A DNA stretch of 24,799 nucleotides from an uncultured Eisenbergiella sp. (GCA_947626725.1 CANQTI010000234.1:1-24799); one strand, 5' to 3'; shown: positions 1-9,623, counted from the stretch's first letter. Notes: generated by a model not told the origin, from the sequence alone. Numbers and translations are program-made.

Positions 1-2273
<2,273 letters not shown>

Positions 2274-2294
2274 ATTTCCTCACATTCTGCAGCA

Positions 2295-4220
2295 TCAGGC
2301 CCAGTTGTCCATATTCTTCACGAATTTCGCGTTTTCCTCGATGAATTTGCGCCGCGGCTCTACCTGATCCCCCATCAGTGTGGTAAAGGTAAGATCCACC
2401 TCAGATTCCGTCTCTTCATCCATGCTCACGCGCATCAGAATCCTGCGCTCCGGATCCATGGTAGTCTCCCAGAGCTGTTCCGCATCCATCTCACCGAGCC
2501 CTTTGTAACGCTGAATTTTATTGTTCTGGTCTCTTCCGACCTCCTCCAGTATAGCGGTGAGTTCCTCTTCACTGTAGGCATACCAGATTTTCTTGTTCTT
2601 CTCCAGTTTATAGAGAGGAGGCTTTGCCAGATACACATACCCCTGCTTGATCAATTCCGGCATGAACCGATAAAGGAAGGTCAGCATCAGAGTGGCAATA
2701 TGCGCGCCGTCCACATCCGCATCCGTCATGATCACGATTTTATGGTAGCGCAGCTTCGTAATATCAAAATCATCATGGATGCCGGTCCCGATGGCCGTGA
2801 TCATGGCCCTGATCTCCGCATTGGAAAAGATCTTATCCAGACGCGCTTTTTCCACATTCAGGATTTTGCCGCGCAGAGGCAGAATGGCCTGCGTTGCCCG
2901 GCTTCTGGCCTTTTTGGCAGAACCTCCTGCAGAATCTCCTTCTACAATATAAATTTCACAGTTTCTCGGATCTTTATCGGAGCAGTCCGCCAGCTTTCCG
3001 GGAAGGGTGGTATTTTCCAGAGCGGTCTTTCTTCTCGTCAGGTCCCTGGCTTTTCTCGCCGCCTCTCTGGCCCGCTGAGCCAGGATGGACTTTTCCAGGA
3101 TCGCTCTGGCGATCGTGGGATTCTGCTCCAGAAAATAGGTGAGCTGCTCGCTGACCACGCTGTCCACCGCGCCTCTGGCCTCGGAATTTCCCAGCTTCTG
3201 TTTGGTCTGACCCTCAAACTGGGGATCTTCGATCTTCACGCTGATGATGCTTGTCAGCCCTTCCCTGATATCCTCGCCGGAAAGGTTCTGTTCATTTTCC
3301 TTTAAGAGCTTATTGTTTCTGGCGTAATCGTTGAAGGTCTTGGTCAGGGCGTTGCGGAAGCCCACCAGATGGGTTCCTCCCTCCGGCGTATTGATATTGT
3401 TGACAAAGGAAAAAACGCTCTCATTGTAAGAGTCATTATGCTGCATCGCCACTTCCACATAAACGCCGTTTTTGGTTCCCTCAAAATACATTACTTTATC
3501 GTAAAGAGCGGCCTTGCTGCCGTTCAGATACGTAACAAATTCCTTGATCCCGCCTTCATAGTGAAATGTCTTTTTCCTGGGCTCTTCCTCTCGGTCATCC
3601 TCCAGCGTGATGCGAAGGCCCCTGGTGAGGAAGGCCATTTCCCGGAGCCTGGTCTGAAGAACGTCGAATTCAAATTCTGTCGTCTCGGTGAAGATCGTGG
3701 CGTCCGGTTTGAAGGTCACCTTCGTTCCCGTCTTTTCGGGATCGCAGACACCGATCTCCCGCAGAGAATAACAGACATGTCCTCTTTCATACCTCTGCTC
3801 ATAAACCTTTCCGTCCAGGCATATTTCCACCTCCAGCCAGTCAGAAAGAGCGTTCACCACAGATGCACCCACGCCGTGCAGGCCTCCGGAGACCTTATAT
3901 CCCCCACCGCCGAATTTACCGCCAGCGTGCAGCACAGTAAAAACAACCTCCACAGCCGGAATTCCAGCCTTATGGTTGATCCCTACGGGAATTCCGCGTC
4001 CGTTGTCTATGACCGTAACTGAATTATCGGGATTAATAAAAACCTGAATATCATCACAAAATCCCGCCAATGCCTCATCCACCGCATTATCCACGATCTC
4101 ATAGACGAGATGATGAAGTCCCCTGGAAGATGTTGTTCCAATATACATGCCAGGCCGTTTGCGCACTGCCTCCAGCCCCTCTAAAATCTGAATCTGATCC
4201 GCTCCGTATTCCACGCTCAT
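2295..4220 (-). CDS. gyrB: DNA gyrase subunit B
   Basis: ATPase subunit of DNA gyrase, 641 residues, the usual length for the Firmicute form without the extra proteobacterial insert. The GHKL ATPase domain is at the N-terminus, with Glu41 and Asn45 in EIVDNAVDEA, IDNGRGIP at 71-78 and the ATP-lid glycines GGLHGVG at 112-118. The transducer domain follows. The TOPRIM metal site has Glu427 in EGDSAGG and the acidic triad Asp500/502/504 in TDADVDGAH. The C-terminus, EENAKFVKNMDNWA, resembles typical Firmicute GyrB ends. The ATG overlaps the recF stop codon by one base (TAATG), and GGAGGA precedes it, so translation is probably coupled to recF. Confidence 0.98.
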   Translation of the reverse strand: MSVEYGADQIQILEGLEAVRKRPGMYIGTTSSRGLHHLVYEIVDNAVDEALAGFCDDIQVFINPDNSVTVIDNGRGIPVGINHKAGIPAVEVVFTVLHAGGKFGGGGYKVSGGLHGVGASVVNALSDWLEVEICLDGKVYEQRYERGHVCYSLREIGVCDPEKTGTKVTFKPDATIFTETTEFEFDVLQTRLREMAFLTRGLRITLEDDREEEPRKKTFHYEGGIKEFVTYLNGSKAALYDKVMYFEGTKNGVYVEVAMQHNDSYNESVFSFVNNINTPEGGTHLVGFRNALTKTFNDYARNNKLLKENEQNLSGEDIREGLTSIISVKIEDPQFEGQTKQKLGNSEARGAVDSVVSEQLTYFLEQNPTIARAILEKSILAQRAREAARKARDLTRRKTALENTTLPGKLADCSDKDPRNCEIYIVEGDSAGGSAKKARSRATQAILPLRGKILNVEKARLDKIFSNAEIRAMITAIGTGIHDDFDITKLRYHKIVIMTDADVDGAHIATLMLTFLYRFMPELIKQGYVYLAKPPLYKLEKNKKIWYAYSEEELTAILEEVGRDQNNKIQRYKGLGEMDAEQLWETTMDPERRILMRVSMDEETESEVDLTFTTLMGDQVEPRRKFIEENAKFVKNMDNWA

Positions 4221-5320
4221 TAATTCTGTCCTCCGTCCTGTCCCGCGCTTACGGTTCCGTTCACTACTTGAAATACACGGTTTATTTCAAACCTGTTGTT
4301 TACAAAATCATCCAAACCTGTACAGGTAATGACAGTCTGGATCTCTCCAATGCTGTTCAAAAGATAATTCTGCCGTTTGGAATCCAGTTCTGAAAGAACA
4401 TCGTCCAGAAGCAGAATTGGCATATCCTTTGTCATTTTTTTCACAAGTTCGATTTCAGAAAGCTTCAGAGAAAGGGCTGCTGTCCGCTGCTGCCCCTGAG
4501 AACCGAATCGACGGATATCCACGCCATCCGCAAGAAACGAAAAATCATCCCGATGGGGACCGCTTCCTGTCATCTTCATTCGGATATCTCTCTCTTGTCC
4601 TTCAGCAAGTCTTTGTGCGAAATTTTCTTCCGCCGCATCTGGTTCATAAACGATCTTCAAATGCTCCTTTCCGCCGGATAGTCGAAGATGAATTTCATAA
4701 ATGATCTCGTTCAACTGCTCCGTAAAGGCGCGGCGCCGTTCAATGATTTTACTCCCGTATGACACAAGCTGAGAATCCCAGATAGTCAGTGTTTCCCGAA
4801 GCGAAGGATTCAGGTACAAATCCTTTAAAAGCCGGTTGCGCTGATTGACAATCCTGTTATAGTTGTTCAAATTATACAGATAAAAAGAATCGAGCTGACA
4901 CAGCTCCATATCCACAAATCGCCTGCGCTCCGCCGGACCGCTCTTGATAATAGAAAGATCCTCAGGCGAGAAAAACACTACATTCACAGTGCCAAGAAGC
5001 TCCGCCGCCTTTTTGATTCTGACTCCATCAATAGCGATTCCTTTGGATTTATTTTTGCGTAAATGCATATCGATGCGGATTTCATCCCCGCTCTTTTTCA
5101 CATAGGCTCTGATGTGGGATTCTTCCGCCTGAAAATTAACAATATCCCGGTCTTTGCTTCCTCGGTGGGATTTTGTCGTTGCACAAAGAAAAATTGCTTC
5201 CAGGATATTTGTCTTTCCCTGTGCGTTATCACCGAATAAAATATTTGTCCCTTTATCAAATTCGATATGCAGAAAATCATAGTTCCGAAAACCGGACAAT
5301 TCTAGCGACTGAATGACCAT
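4220..5320 (-). CDS. recF: DNA replication and repair protein RecF
   Basis: SMC-like ATPase that loads RecA at single-strand gaps together with RecO and RecR; 366 residues, a normal length. Walker A is GDNAQGKT at 30-37, the ABC signature is SQGQQR at 274-279, and Walker B is ILLLDD at 302-307, followed by the D-loop LSELD. The N-terminus MVIQSLELSGFRNY matches the conserved RecF start, in which the first strand leads into a FRNY motif. A short GAGG-like ribosome site lies upstream. The gene starts 9 bases after the S4-protein stop codon and overlaps gyrB by one base, placing it in one compact dnaN-gyrA transcription unit. Confidence 0.97.
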   Translation of the reverse strand: MVIQSLELSGFRNYDFLHIEFDKGTNILFGDNAQGKTNILEAIFLCATTKSHRGSKDRDIVNFQAEESHIRAYVKKSGDEIRIDMHLRKNKSKGIAIDGVRIKKAAELLGTVNVVFFSPEDLSIIKSGPAERRRFVDMELCQLDSFYLYNLNNYNRIVNQRNRLLKDLYLNPSLRETLTIWDSQLVSYGSKIIERRRAFTEQLNEIIYEIHLRLSGGKEHLKIVYEPDAAEENFAQRLAEGQERDIRMKMTGSGPHRDDFSFLADGVDIRRFGSQGQQRTAALSLKLSEIELVKKMTKDMPILLLDDVLSELDSKRQNYLLNSIGEIQTVITCTGLDDFVNNRFEINRVFQVVNGTVSAGQDGGQN

Positions 5321-5329
5321 AGAAATGCC

Positions 5330-5539
5330 TCACGACTCGATCTTCAGCGTTTGTCCCCGGTATTCCACCACATCGCCGGGAAACAATTTTTTACCGCGTT
5401 GAACGCAGACCTCCCCGTTCACTTTCACCAGGCCGTCCATCACCGCATATTTGGCATCTACACCGCTCTGCGCAAATCCTGCAGCCTTCAGCGCCTGTCC
5501 AAGCTTTATGAAATCATCCTTTATTCTGTATGTCTGCAT
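5330..5539 (-). CDS. yaaA: Small S4-domain RNA-binding protein, YaaA/RlbA type
   Basis: A 69-residue protein made almost entirely of an S4 RNA-binding fold. Its core holds the typical GLVKVNGEVCVQRGKKLFPGD stretch split as GLVKVNGEV then RGKKLFPGDVV. Genes of this size and type sit between dnaN and recF across Firmicutes. The Bacillus subtilis member has been linked to large-subunit ribosome assembly. The role here is inferred from position and fold. A GAGG ribosome site lies 6-7 bases before the ATG. It begins 22 bases after dnaN and ends 9 bases before recF, consistent with one operon. The gene symbol is by synteny. Confidence 0.92.
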   Translation of the reverse strand: MQTYRIKDDFIKLGQALKAAGFAQSGVDAKYAVMDGLVKVNGEVCVQRGKKLFPGDVVEYRGQTLKIES

Positions 5540-5561
5540 AAAAACCTCATCTCTGAACCTT

Positions 5562-6671
5562 TCAGCTTACTGTCGTAAAATTCACCGGCAGGATCAGATA
5601 AATATAACTGTTATCATCGTTGCGGATGAAGCAAGGAGCCTTTGGATTCACCAGATAGATTGTAATCTGTTCGTCGTCAATGACACGCAGTGCATCGATT
5701 AAGAACTTCGGATTAAAACCTATCATCAAATCCCGGCCATATTTATCAATATCGATCTGCTCATTCATGCTTCCCACTGCGGAATTGATTTTCAGTTCCA
5801 TGGAACCATCTGTAATGTTGATAATAATAGGCTTTTTATCCCCTTCTTTGATGAGCAGTGTCGCGCGATCAATACAATTCAAAAATTCCCGTTTGTTTAT
5901 TACGACCTTTGTCTCATAGTCACTGGAAAGCATCTGGTCAATACGGAAATATTCACCCTCTACCAGCCTGGAAACGACAACTGTGGAATCAAATTCAAAC
6001 AATACATGTTTATCTGTAAAGAAGATAGAAACATCCTGATCGGTATCGCCAGACAAAATTTTACTGATCTCATTCAGCGTTTTCCCAGGAATGACCACTT
6101 TTTTAGGCGCATATGAACCGCGCAGCAGAATCCTGCGAATAGAAATGCGATGTCCATCCAAAGAAACAACCTTCAGCTCTTCACCGTTGATTTCAAATAA
6201 TTCCCCGGACATCAAACGGTTGGTATCATTATCGGCAATGGAAAAGATGGTCTGGCGAATTACCTCGCGCAGCGTATATTGCGAGACGATAACGGAATCT
6301 CTTCTCTCGATATCAGGAAGATAAGCGAAGTCGTCTCCCGGCTTTCCGAGAATATTGAACTTCGATTTTTCGCAGGTAATTGTTGCTTTGCAAGTATGAT
6401 CTGTTACGATCGTGATGTCGTTGTCTGGAAGCTTTCTGACGATATCTAAAAAAATCTTTGCATCCAACGCAATAATTCCTTTTTCCAGAATCGTACCGTC
6501 AATTAAGGTTTCTATTCCCAGCTCCATATCGTTAGCTGTGAGTTTAATTTCATTTCCAGAACAGTCCAGCAGAATGCATTCCAAAATGGACATCGTTGTT
6601 TTGCTCGGAACGGCTTTTGAAACGATCTGAAGGCCGTTTAACAGATCTGCTTTTGCACACACTAATTTCAT
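5562..6671 (-). CDS. dnaN: DNA polymerase III beta sliding clamp
   Basis: Ring-shaped processivity clamp for the replicative polymerase, 369 residues. The start chosen is the ATG at 6671 giving MKLVCAKADLLNGLQ, because GGGAG lies 7-8 bases upstream and because this matches the family N-terminus. The open frame continues 30 codons further upstream, but that stretch is non-family leader sequence. Three repeated clamp folds are expected from the length. The central LMSGELFEI and the C-terminal region ending in LPVNFTTVS resemble conserved clamp segments, including the hydrophobic cleft that holds polymerase and DnaA-regulator peptides. It is transcribed from its own promoter in the gap after dnaA and leads into the S4 protein, recF, gyrB and gyrA. 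Confidence 0.97.
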   Translation of the reverse strand: MKLVCAKADLLNGLQIVSKAVPSKTTMSILECILLDCSGNEIKLTANDMELGIETLIDGTILEKGIIALDAKIFLDIVRKLPDNDITIVTDHTCKATITCEKSKFNILGKPGDDFAYLPDIERRDSVIVSQYTLREVIRQTIFSIADNDTNRLMSGELFEINGEELKVVSLDGHRISIRRILLRGSYAPKKVVIPGKTLNEISKILSGDTDQDVSIFFTDKHVLFEFDSTVVVSRLVEGEYFRIDQMLSSDYETKVVINKREFLNCIDRATLLIKEGDKKPIIINITDGSMELKINSAVGSMNEQIDIDKYGRDLMIGFNPKFLIDALRVIDDEQITIYLVNPKAPCFIRNDDNSYIYLILPVNFTTVS

Positions 6672-6702
6672 TGTTTTCTCCCTTCTCCAGCAGAGCTTTA
6701 TA

Positions 6703-6879
6703 ATATCCACAGACGGATACGGTTTTGGGACGGAACGAAGATTCATATCCCGGCATCGCAAAAGATATTAATCTATATGGAAATCCTTAGTCTTTCATAA
6801 TAAAAGATGTCGATATGTGGATAACCCACTTCATTATACTATTTTTTCAAAAAAATGAAAATGGGTAACGTGTGAAAAA
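6703..6879 (-). promoter_or_regulatory. DnaA-box group between dnaA and dnaN (second part of a split origin)
   Basis: Three DnaA-box matches lie in this gap. A perfect TTATCCACA is on the minus strand at 6816-6824. TTTTTCACA, which fits the relaxed consensus TTWTNCACA, is on the minus strand at 6871-6879. ATATCCACA, one mismatch, is on the plus strand at 6703-6711. A box cluster on each side of dnaA is the known bipartite origin plan of Bacillus subtilis, where unwinding starts in the dnaA-dnaN gap. Whether melting happens here is inference. The gap is AT-rich, especially 6830-6860. Confidence 0.7.
6833..6861 (-). promoter_or_regulatory. Predicted dnaN promoter
   Basis: On the minus strand, TTTTCA (6856-6861) and TATAAT (6833-6838) are separated by exactly 17 bases. 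The -10 box is perfect and the -35 box matches 4 of 6. Transcription would start near 6826 and give a leader of about 155 bases before dnaN. A perfect DnaA box covers the bases just after the expected start, and another match lies 9 bases upstream of the -35 box. Confidence 0.65.
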
Positions 6880-6909
6880 CTTCAGGATAAATGAAAAAAT
6901 AAGTGTTGG

Positions 6910-8268
6910 TTATGCACCCAGAGTTTTGCGGATTGTCTCGATCCGGTTCTTAATTTCCAGGTTATTTTTCAATTCATCCTCAATTTTATTCGCACCGTGG
7001 ATGATTGTTGTGTGGTCTTTTTTGCCCAGCATCTTCGCAATATTCATATAGGGAGCGTCCGTAAGTTTCCGGCAAAGGTACATGAATACTTGCCTGGGGA
7101 GAACGAATTCGGAGTTTCGTTTTTTGGAAAGAATGTCTTCCGGCATGACACCGAAATTTTCCGCTGTCACTTTCAGAATGATCTCCGGTGTGATCTCCTG
7201 AGGCCTGTCCGGGTTGATGATGTCCTTCAGAGCATCTTCCGCCAGTTCCAACGTGATCCGCGATTGATTTTCAATCTTGGATTTGGCGATGATTCGATTG
7301 AATGCGCCTTCCAGCTCTCGTATATTGGACTTGATATTGGTAGCGATATATTCAAAGATTTTATCGTCAATGCTGCGATGAGTATATTCCGCGTTCCTTT
7401 TTAAGATCGCCATACGTGTCTCATAGTCGGGCGGCTGGATATCCGCGATCAGTCCCCAGTCGAAACGGGAACGGAACCGCTCTTCCAATGTTTCCATTTC
7501 TTTCGGGGGTTTATCTGAGGAAAGGACGATTTGTTTTCCAGCAGAATGAAGTACATTAAAGGTATGAAAAAATTCTTCCTGTGTACTTTCTTTTCCTATT
7601 ATAAATTGGACATCGTCGATCATGAGAACATCAACGGTCCTGTATTTTTCTCTGAGCTTTGTCATGAGGGTAGCGTTGCCGCTCCGAATGGATTCAATCA
7701 CTTCATTCGTAAAGGATTCACTGGTTACATAAAGTACCTTCATATCCGGATTGTGATCCAGAATGAAATGGCCGATGGAATGCATCAGGTGTGTCTTGCC
7801 CAGTCCAGCACCGCCATAGATAAAAAGAGGATTGTAAGCATTGCCGGGAGATTCTGCTACGGCGAGACAAGCGGAATGAGCGAACTTGTTGTTGTTTCCT
7901 ACCACGAAGGTATCGAAGCGGTATTTTGGATTCAGGTTGGAACGTTCTTGATGAGAGGAGGATATTTTTGCAGCGTTATTTTCTTCCGGACGGTCTGCCT
8001 GCTTTTCAGGTTTTTCCACGACAAAAACCACATCATAGATGTGGTCCATCATTTCGGATATGGTGACTTTAAAATAATCTTTGTATTTTCCGGTAATATA
8101 GCCGAGCATGTTGGCTTGAACTGCGGGAATCTGGATATAGACCGTATCCCCCTTCACATCTTGAAATCGCAGCGGATCGATCCAAGTCATATAGGATATA
8201 TTCGTCAGCTGATATTCCTGAAGAACTGCTTGCTTGATCGCTTCCCAATTCTCCCCGATGAAATGCAT
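6910..8268 (-). CDS. dnaA: Chromosomal replication initiator DnaA
   Basis: AAA+ initiator that binds DnaA boxes and melts oriC; 452 residues, a standard length. Domain I (about 1-85) has the typical MTWIDPLRF segment, and a variable linker covers about 86-112. Domain III has Walker A GGAGLGKTH at 152-160 and Walker B VLMIDD ending at Asp219. The RFRSRFDWGL stretch carries the arginine-finger region. Domain IV (about 360-452) ends with the DNA-binding signature KKDHTTIIHG at 416-425, which reads the boxes seen on both sides of the gene. GGAGG precedes the ATG. A near-consensus promoter lies upstream, with a DnaA box 10 bases beyond its -35, suggesting autoregulation. Confidence 0.98.
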   Translation of the reverse strand: MHFIGENWEAIKQAVLQEYQLTNISYMTWIDPLRFQDVKGDTVYIQIPAVQANMLGYITGKYKDYFKVTISEMMDHIYDVVFVVEKPEKQADRPEENNAAKISSSHQERSNLNPKYRFDTFVVGNNNKFAHSACLAVAESPGNAYNPLFIYGGAGLGKTHLMHSIGHFILDHNPDMKVLYVTSESFTNEVIESIRSGNATLMTKLREKYRTVDVLMIDDVQFIIGKESTQEEFFHTFNVLHSAGKQIVLSSDKPPKEMETLEERFRSRFDWGLIADIQPPDYETRMAILKRNAEYTHRSIDDKIFEYIATNIKSNIRELEGAFNRIIAKSKIENQSRITLELAEDALKDIINPDRPQEITPEIILKVTAENFGVMPEDILSKKRNSEFVLPRQVFMYLCRKLTDAPYMNIAKMLGKKDHTTIIHGANKIEDELKNNLEIKNRIETIRKTLGA

Positions 8269-8324
8269 TACAAAAACCTCCTCATATCTAAAATCCTTCA
8301 GGCAAAGAGATTTGAGTCTTTTTT

Positions 8325-8353
8325 ATAATAAACTAATTGAGGAAAAATGGCAA
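8325..8353 (-). promoter_or_regulatory. Predicted dnaA promoter
   Basis: On the minus strand, TTGCCA (8348-8353, 5 of 6 to consensus) and TATTAT (8325-8330, 5 of 6) are separated by 17 bases. The start point would be near 8318, about 50 bases before the dnaA ATG. The DnaA box at 8364-8372 lies just beyond the -35 box, a position suited to control by DnaA itself. Confidence 0.7.
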
Positions 8354-8363
8354 ATGCAAAATT

Positions 8364-8537
8364 TTATCCACAGTCAACGAAAAAAGAGAGAGAAAAAGAA
8401 AAAAAATAAGGGAAATCGGCGTTGAATTGTGGATAACTTTCGTTCACAGGAAAAATGTTGAAGAAAAGGCTTTTTTATGGGCTTTGATGTGGAAGAAAAA
8501 TGAGTTTATCCACATGTTTTCCACAATTTGTGGATAA
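8364..8537. other. oriC: Replication origin oriC, main DnaA-box cluster
   Basis: The stretch from 8269 to 8862 holds no convincing gene. Four perfect DnaA boxes (TTATCCACA) are present: plus strand at 8364-8372 and 8506-8514, minus strand at 8428-8436 and 8529-8537. A fifth, TTTTCCACA, is at 8517-8525 on the plus strand. A weaker one-mismatch match is on the minus strand at 8488-8496. Boxes 8517-8525 and 8529-8537 face each other and form an inverted pair centred on CCACAATTTGTGG. Together with dnaA next door and gene direction flipping at this point, this identifies the chromosomal origin. Confidence 0.93.
8379..8406 (+). other. 28-base purine tract inside oriC
   Basis: Every base from 8379 to 8406 is A or G on the plus strand, with a GAGAGAGA core flanked by A runs. 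It sits between the DnaA boxes at 8364 and 8428. Such tracts bend or stiffen DNA and can be easy to open. A role in origin structure is inference. Confidence 0.6.
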
Positions 8538-8584
8538 TGTTATGTTAATCGAGGAAAATGTGGAAGGAGATTTTCCCATTATCA

Positions 8585-8611
8585 ACAGCCTATATCTTGT
8601 AGGCTGTTTTT
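8585..8611 (+). terminator. Hairpin followed by T run, terminator-like
   Basis: A perfect 8-bp stem pairs ACAGCCTA (8585-8592) with TAGGCTGT (8600-8607) around the loop TATCTTG, followed by four more T. By shape it is a plus-strand intrinsic terminator. No plus-strand gene lies upstream, so what it would stop is unclear. It could end antisense transcripts from the origin or a short unannotated RNA. Confidence 0.5.
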
Positions 8612-8619
8612 AAAATATG

Positions 8620-8640
8620 CAACAATATCTTGTATTGTTG
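8620..8640. repeat. Second hairpin with the same loop sequence
   Basis: CAACAATA (8620-8627) and TATTGTTG (8633-8640) form a perfect 8-bp stem around TCTTG. The nine bases TATCTTGTA at the loop (8626-8634) also occur at the loop of the neighbouring hairpin (8593-8601), 33 bases away, although the two stems differ. Confidence 0.6.
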
Positions 8641-8704
8641 AAAATAACGATTTTTAAGGCTTTTTTCGGGCAAAATTATAAGGCCCAAAAATCGGGATTT
8701 TTAC

Positions 8705-8733
8705 TTGACTTACGCGGCCTGACCCGATATAAT
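8705..8733 (+). promoter_or_regulatory. Strong predicted rpmH promoter
   Basis: TTGACT (8705-8710, 5 of 6) and TATAAT (8728-8733, 6 of 6) are spaced by 17 bases. A near-palindrome, AAAAATC-GG-GATTTTT at 8687-8702, lies directly upstream and could act as an UP-like element or operator. The start would be near 8740, leaving a leader of about 120 bases before rpmH. Confidence 0.85.
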
Positions 8734-8798
8734 GATACCGATATTTTCTGATACATGTCATGAAAGATCATGCATATTACCTGATTCGCGGCGACGGA

Positions 8799-8819
8799 AA
8801 ATAAGCTGAGAGCTTATTT
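8799..8819 (+). other. Hairpin in the rpmH leader
   Basis: AAATAAGCT (8799-8807) pairs with AGCTTATTT (8811-8819) around GAG, a 9-bp stem. There is no T run after it, so it is not a terminator. It lies about 40 bases before the rpmH start codon and could stabilise the transcript or affect translation. That role is inference. Confidence 0.5.
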
Positions 8820-8862
8820 CGGCTGCAGATAGATCAAGGTCGGAAAGGGAGGTGTATCTGAC

Positions 8863-8997
8863 ATGAAAATGACGTTTCAGCCTAAAAAGAGGCAGCGCTC
8901 CAAGGTGCACGGATTTCGGGCAAGAATGAGCAGCGCTGGCGGAAGAAAGGTTCTGGCAGCCAGGAGAGCAAAGGGAAGAAAGAGATTAACCGTATAG
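8863..8997 (+). CDS. rpmH: 50S ribosomal protein L34
   Basis: A 44-residue, very basic protein of the large ribosomal subunit, complete. The N-terminus MKMTFQPKKRQRSKVHGF and the segment RMSSAGGRKVLAARRAKGR match the L34 family closely, including the GFRARM motif. It is the first gene of the rightward unit and is driven by a near-consensus promoter. An AAGGGAGG ribosome site lies about 10 bases before the ATG. Its stop codon lies inside a strong hairpin that separates it from rnpA, which would allow much higher L34 than RnpA output. Confidence 0.98.
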   Translation: MKMTFQPKKRQRSKVHGFRARMSSAGGRKVLAARRAKGRKRLTV

Positions 8998-9020
8998 GCC
9001 GCAATATTGTGGCCTATTTT
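8994..9020 (+). terminator. Hairpin overlapping the rpmH stop, terminator or attenuator
   Basis: ATAGGCC (8994-9000) pairs with GGCCTAT (9011-9017), extended by a G-T pair and by the self-complementary CAATATTG in the middle, and is followed by TTT. The left arm includes the rpmH stop codon. The short T run suggests partial termination, because rnpA has no other evident promoter. It ends 8 bases before the rnpA ATG. Confidence 0.65.
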
Positions 9021-9028
9021 AATCGTGT

Positions 9029-9376
9029 ATGAAAAAAACGGAGTCCTTACGCAAAAACCGGCAGTTTCAGGAAGTTTATCAGAACGGCAGGGCAAAGGCC
9101 AACAGATATCTCGTGATGTATGTATCGGAAAATGATCAGGACAGAAATCTTCTCGGCATTTCTGTCAGCCGGAAGGTTGGAAACAGTGTGATAAGGCACC
9201 GTGTGAAAAGGCTCGTGAAAGAAAGCTATCGGTTGCAGGAACATATATTTAATAGCGGTTTAAATATTGTGATCGTGGCGCGGGCCGCCGCCGCTTCCGC
9301 TTCCTATGAGAAGATGGAAAGCGCGCTTTTGCATCTCGCCAGGCTCCACGGAATAACCGGCAGAGAACAGGCTTGA
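9029..9376 (+). CDS. rnpA: Ribonuclease P protein component
   Basis: Protein cofactor of RNase P, which matures tRNA 5' ends; 115 residues. The start MKKTESLRKNRQFQEVYQNG fits the family. The conserved RNA-binding helix is seen as GNSVIRHRVKRLVKESYR, with His in place of Asn in the RNR core, as in other clostridial members. The ATG at 9029 is the only sensible start. No clear ribosome-binding sequence precedes it, since the 30 bases after rpmH are occupied by a hairpin. Translation may depend on the folded leader or on coupling to rpmH. The stop codon is 8 bases before the yidD ATG. Confidence 0.96.
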   Translation: MKKTESLRKNRQFQEVYQNGRAKANRYLVMYVSENDQDRNLLGISVSRKVGNSVIRHRVKRLVKESYRLQEHIFNSGLNIVIVARAAAASASYEKMESALLHLARLHGITGREQA

Positions 9377-9384
9377 CAGTTATT

Positions 9385-9594
9385 ATGAAAAAAATAGTGA
9401 TCGCGGCGATTCTGTTTTACAGAAAATATATTTCGCCATTCAAACGCACCAAATGTCCCTATTTTCCCACCTGCTCCGAATACGGGCTGCAGGCCGTTGA
9501 AAAGTACGGGGTCATAAAGGGCGGAGCGCTGGCTCTGTGGAGGATCTTGCGATGCAATCCTTTTTCAAAAGGGGGATATGATCCGGTTCCATAA
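9385..9594 (+). CDS. yidD: Membrane protein insertion efficiency factor YidD
   Basis: A 69-residue protein that helps YidC-dependent membrane insertion in E. coli and usually lies between rnpA and yidC, as here. It begins MKKIVIAAILFYRKYISPFK, an amphipathic membrane-associating helix. The family hallmark follows as CPYFPTCSEYGLQAVEKYG, including the CxxxPTCSxY cysteines, and then LRCNPFSKGGYDPVP at the end. An in-frame TTG at 9373 overlaps the rnpA stop codon (TTGA) and would add four residues. The ATG at 9385 is preferred because it matches the family N-terminus, but neither start has a strong ribosome site. Confidence 0.94.
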   Translation: MKKIVIAAILFYRKYISPFKRTKCPYFPTCSEYGLQAVEKYGVIKGGALALWRILRCNPFSKGGYDPVP

Positions 9595-9623
9595 AAGGAA
9601 CACTGCAGCAGGAGGAAAGAAGA

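Noticed and set aside
6672..6761. Upstream extension of the dnaN frame
   Set aside because: The added residues do not match the clamp family and the ribosome site sits right before the ATG at 6671.
8234..8537. Short plus-strand open frames in the origin
   Set aside because: They run through DnaA boxes and the purine tract. Their Lys/Glu-rich products follow from base composition.
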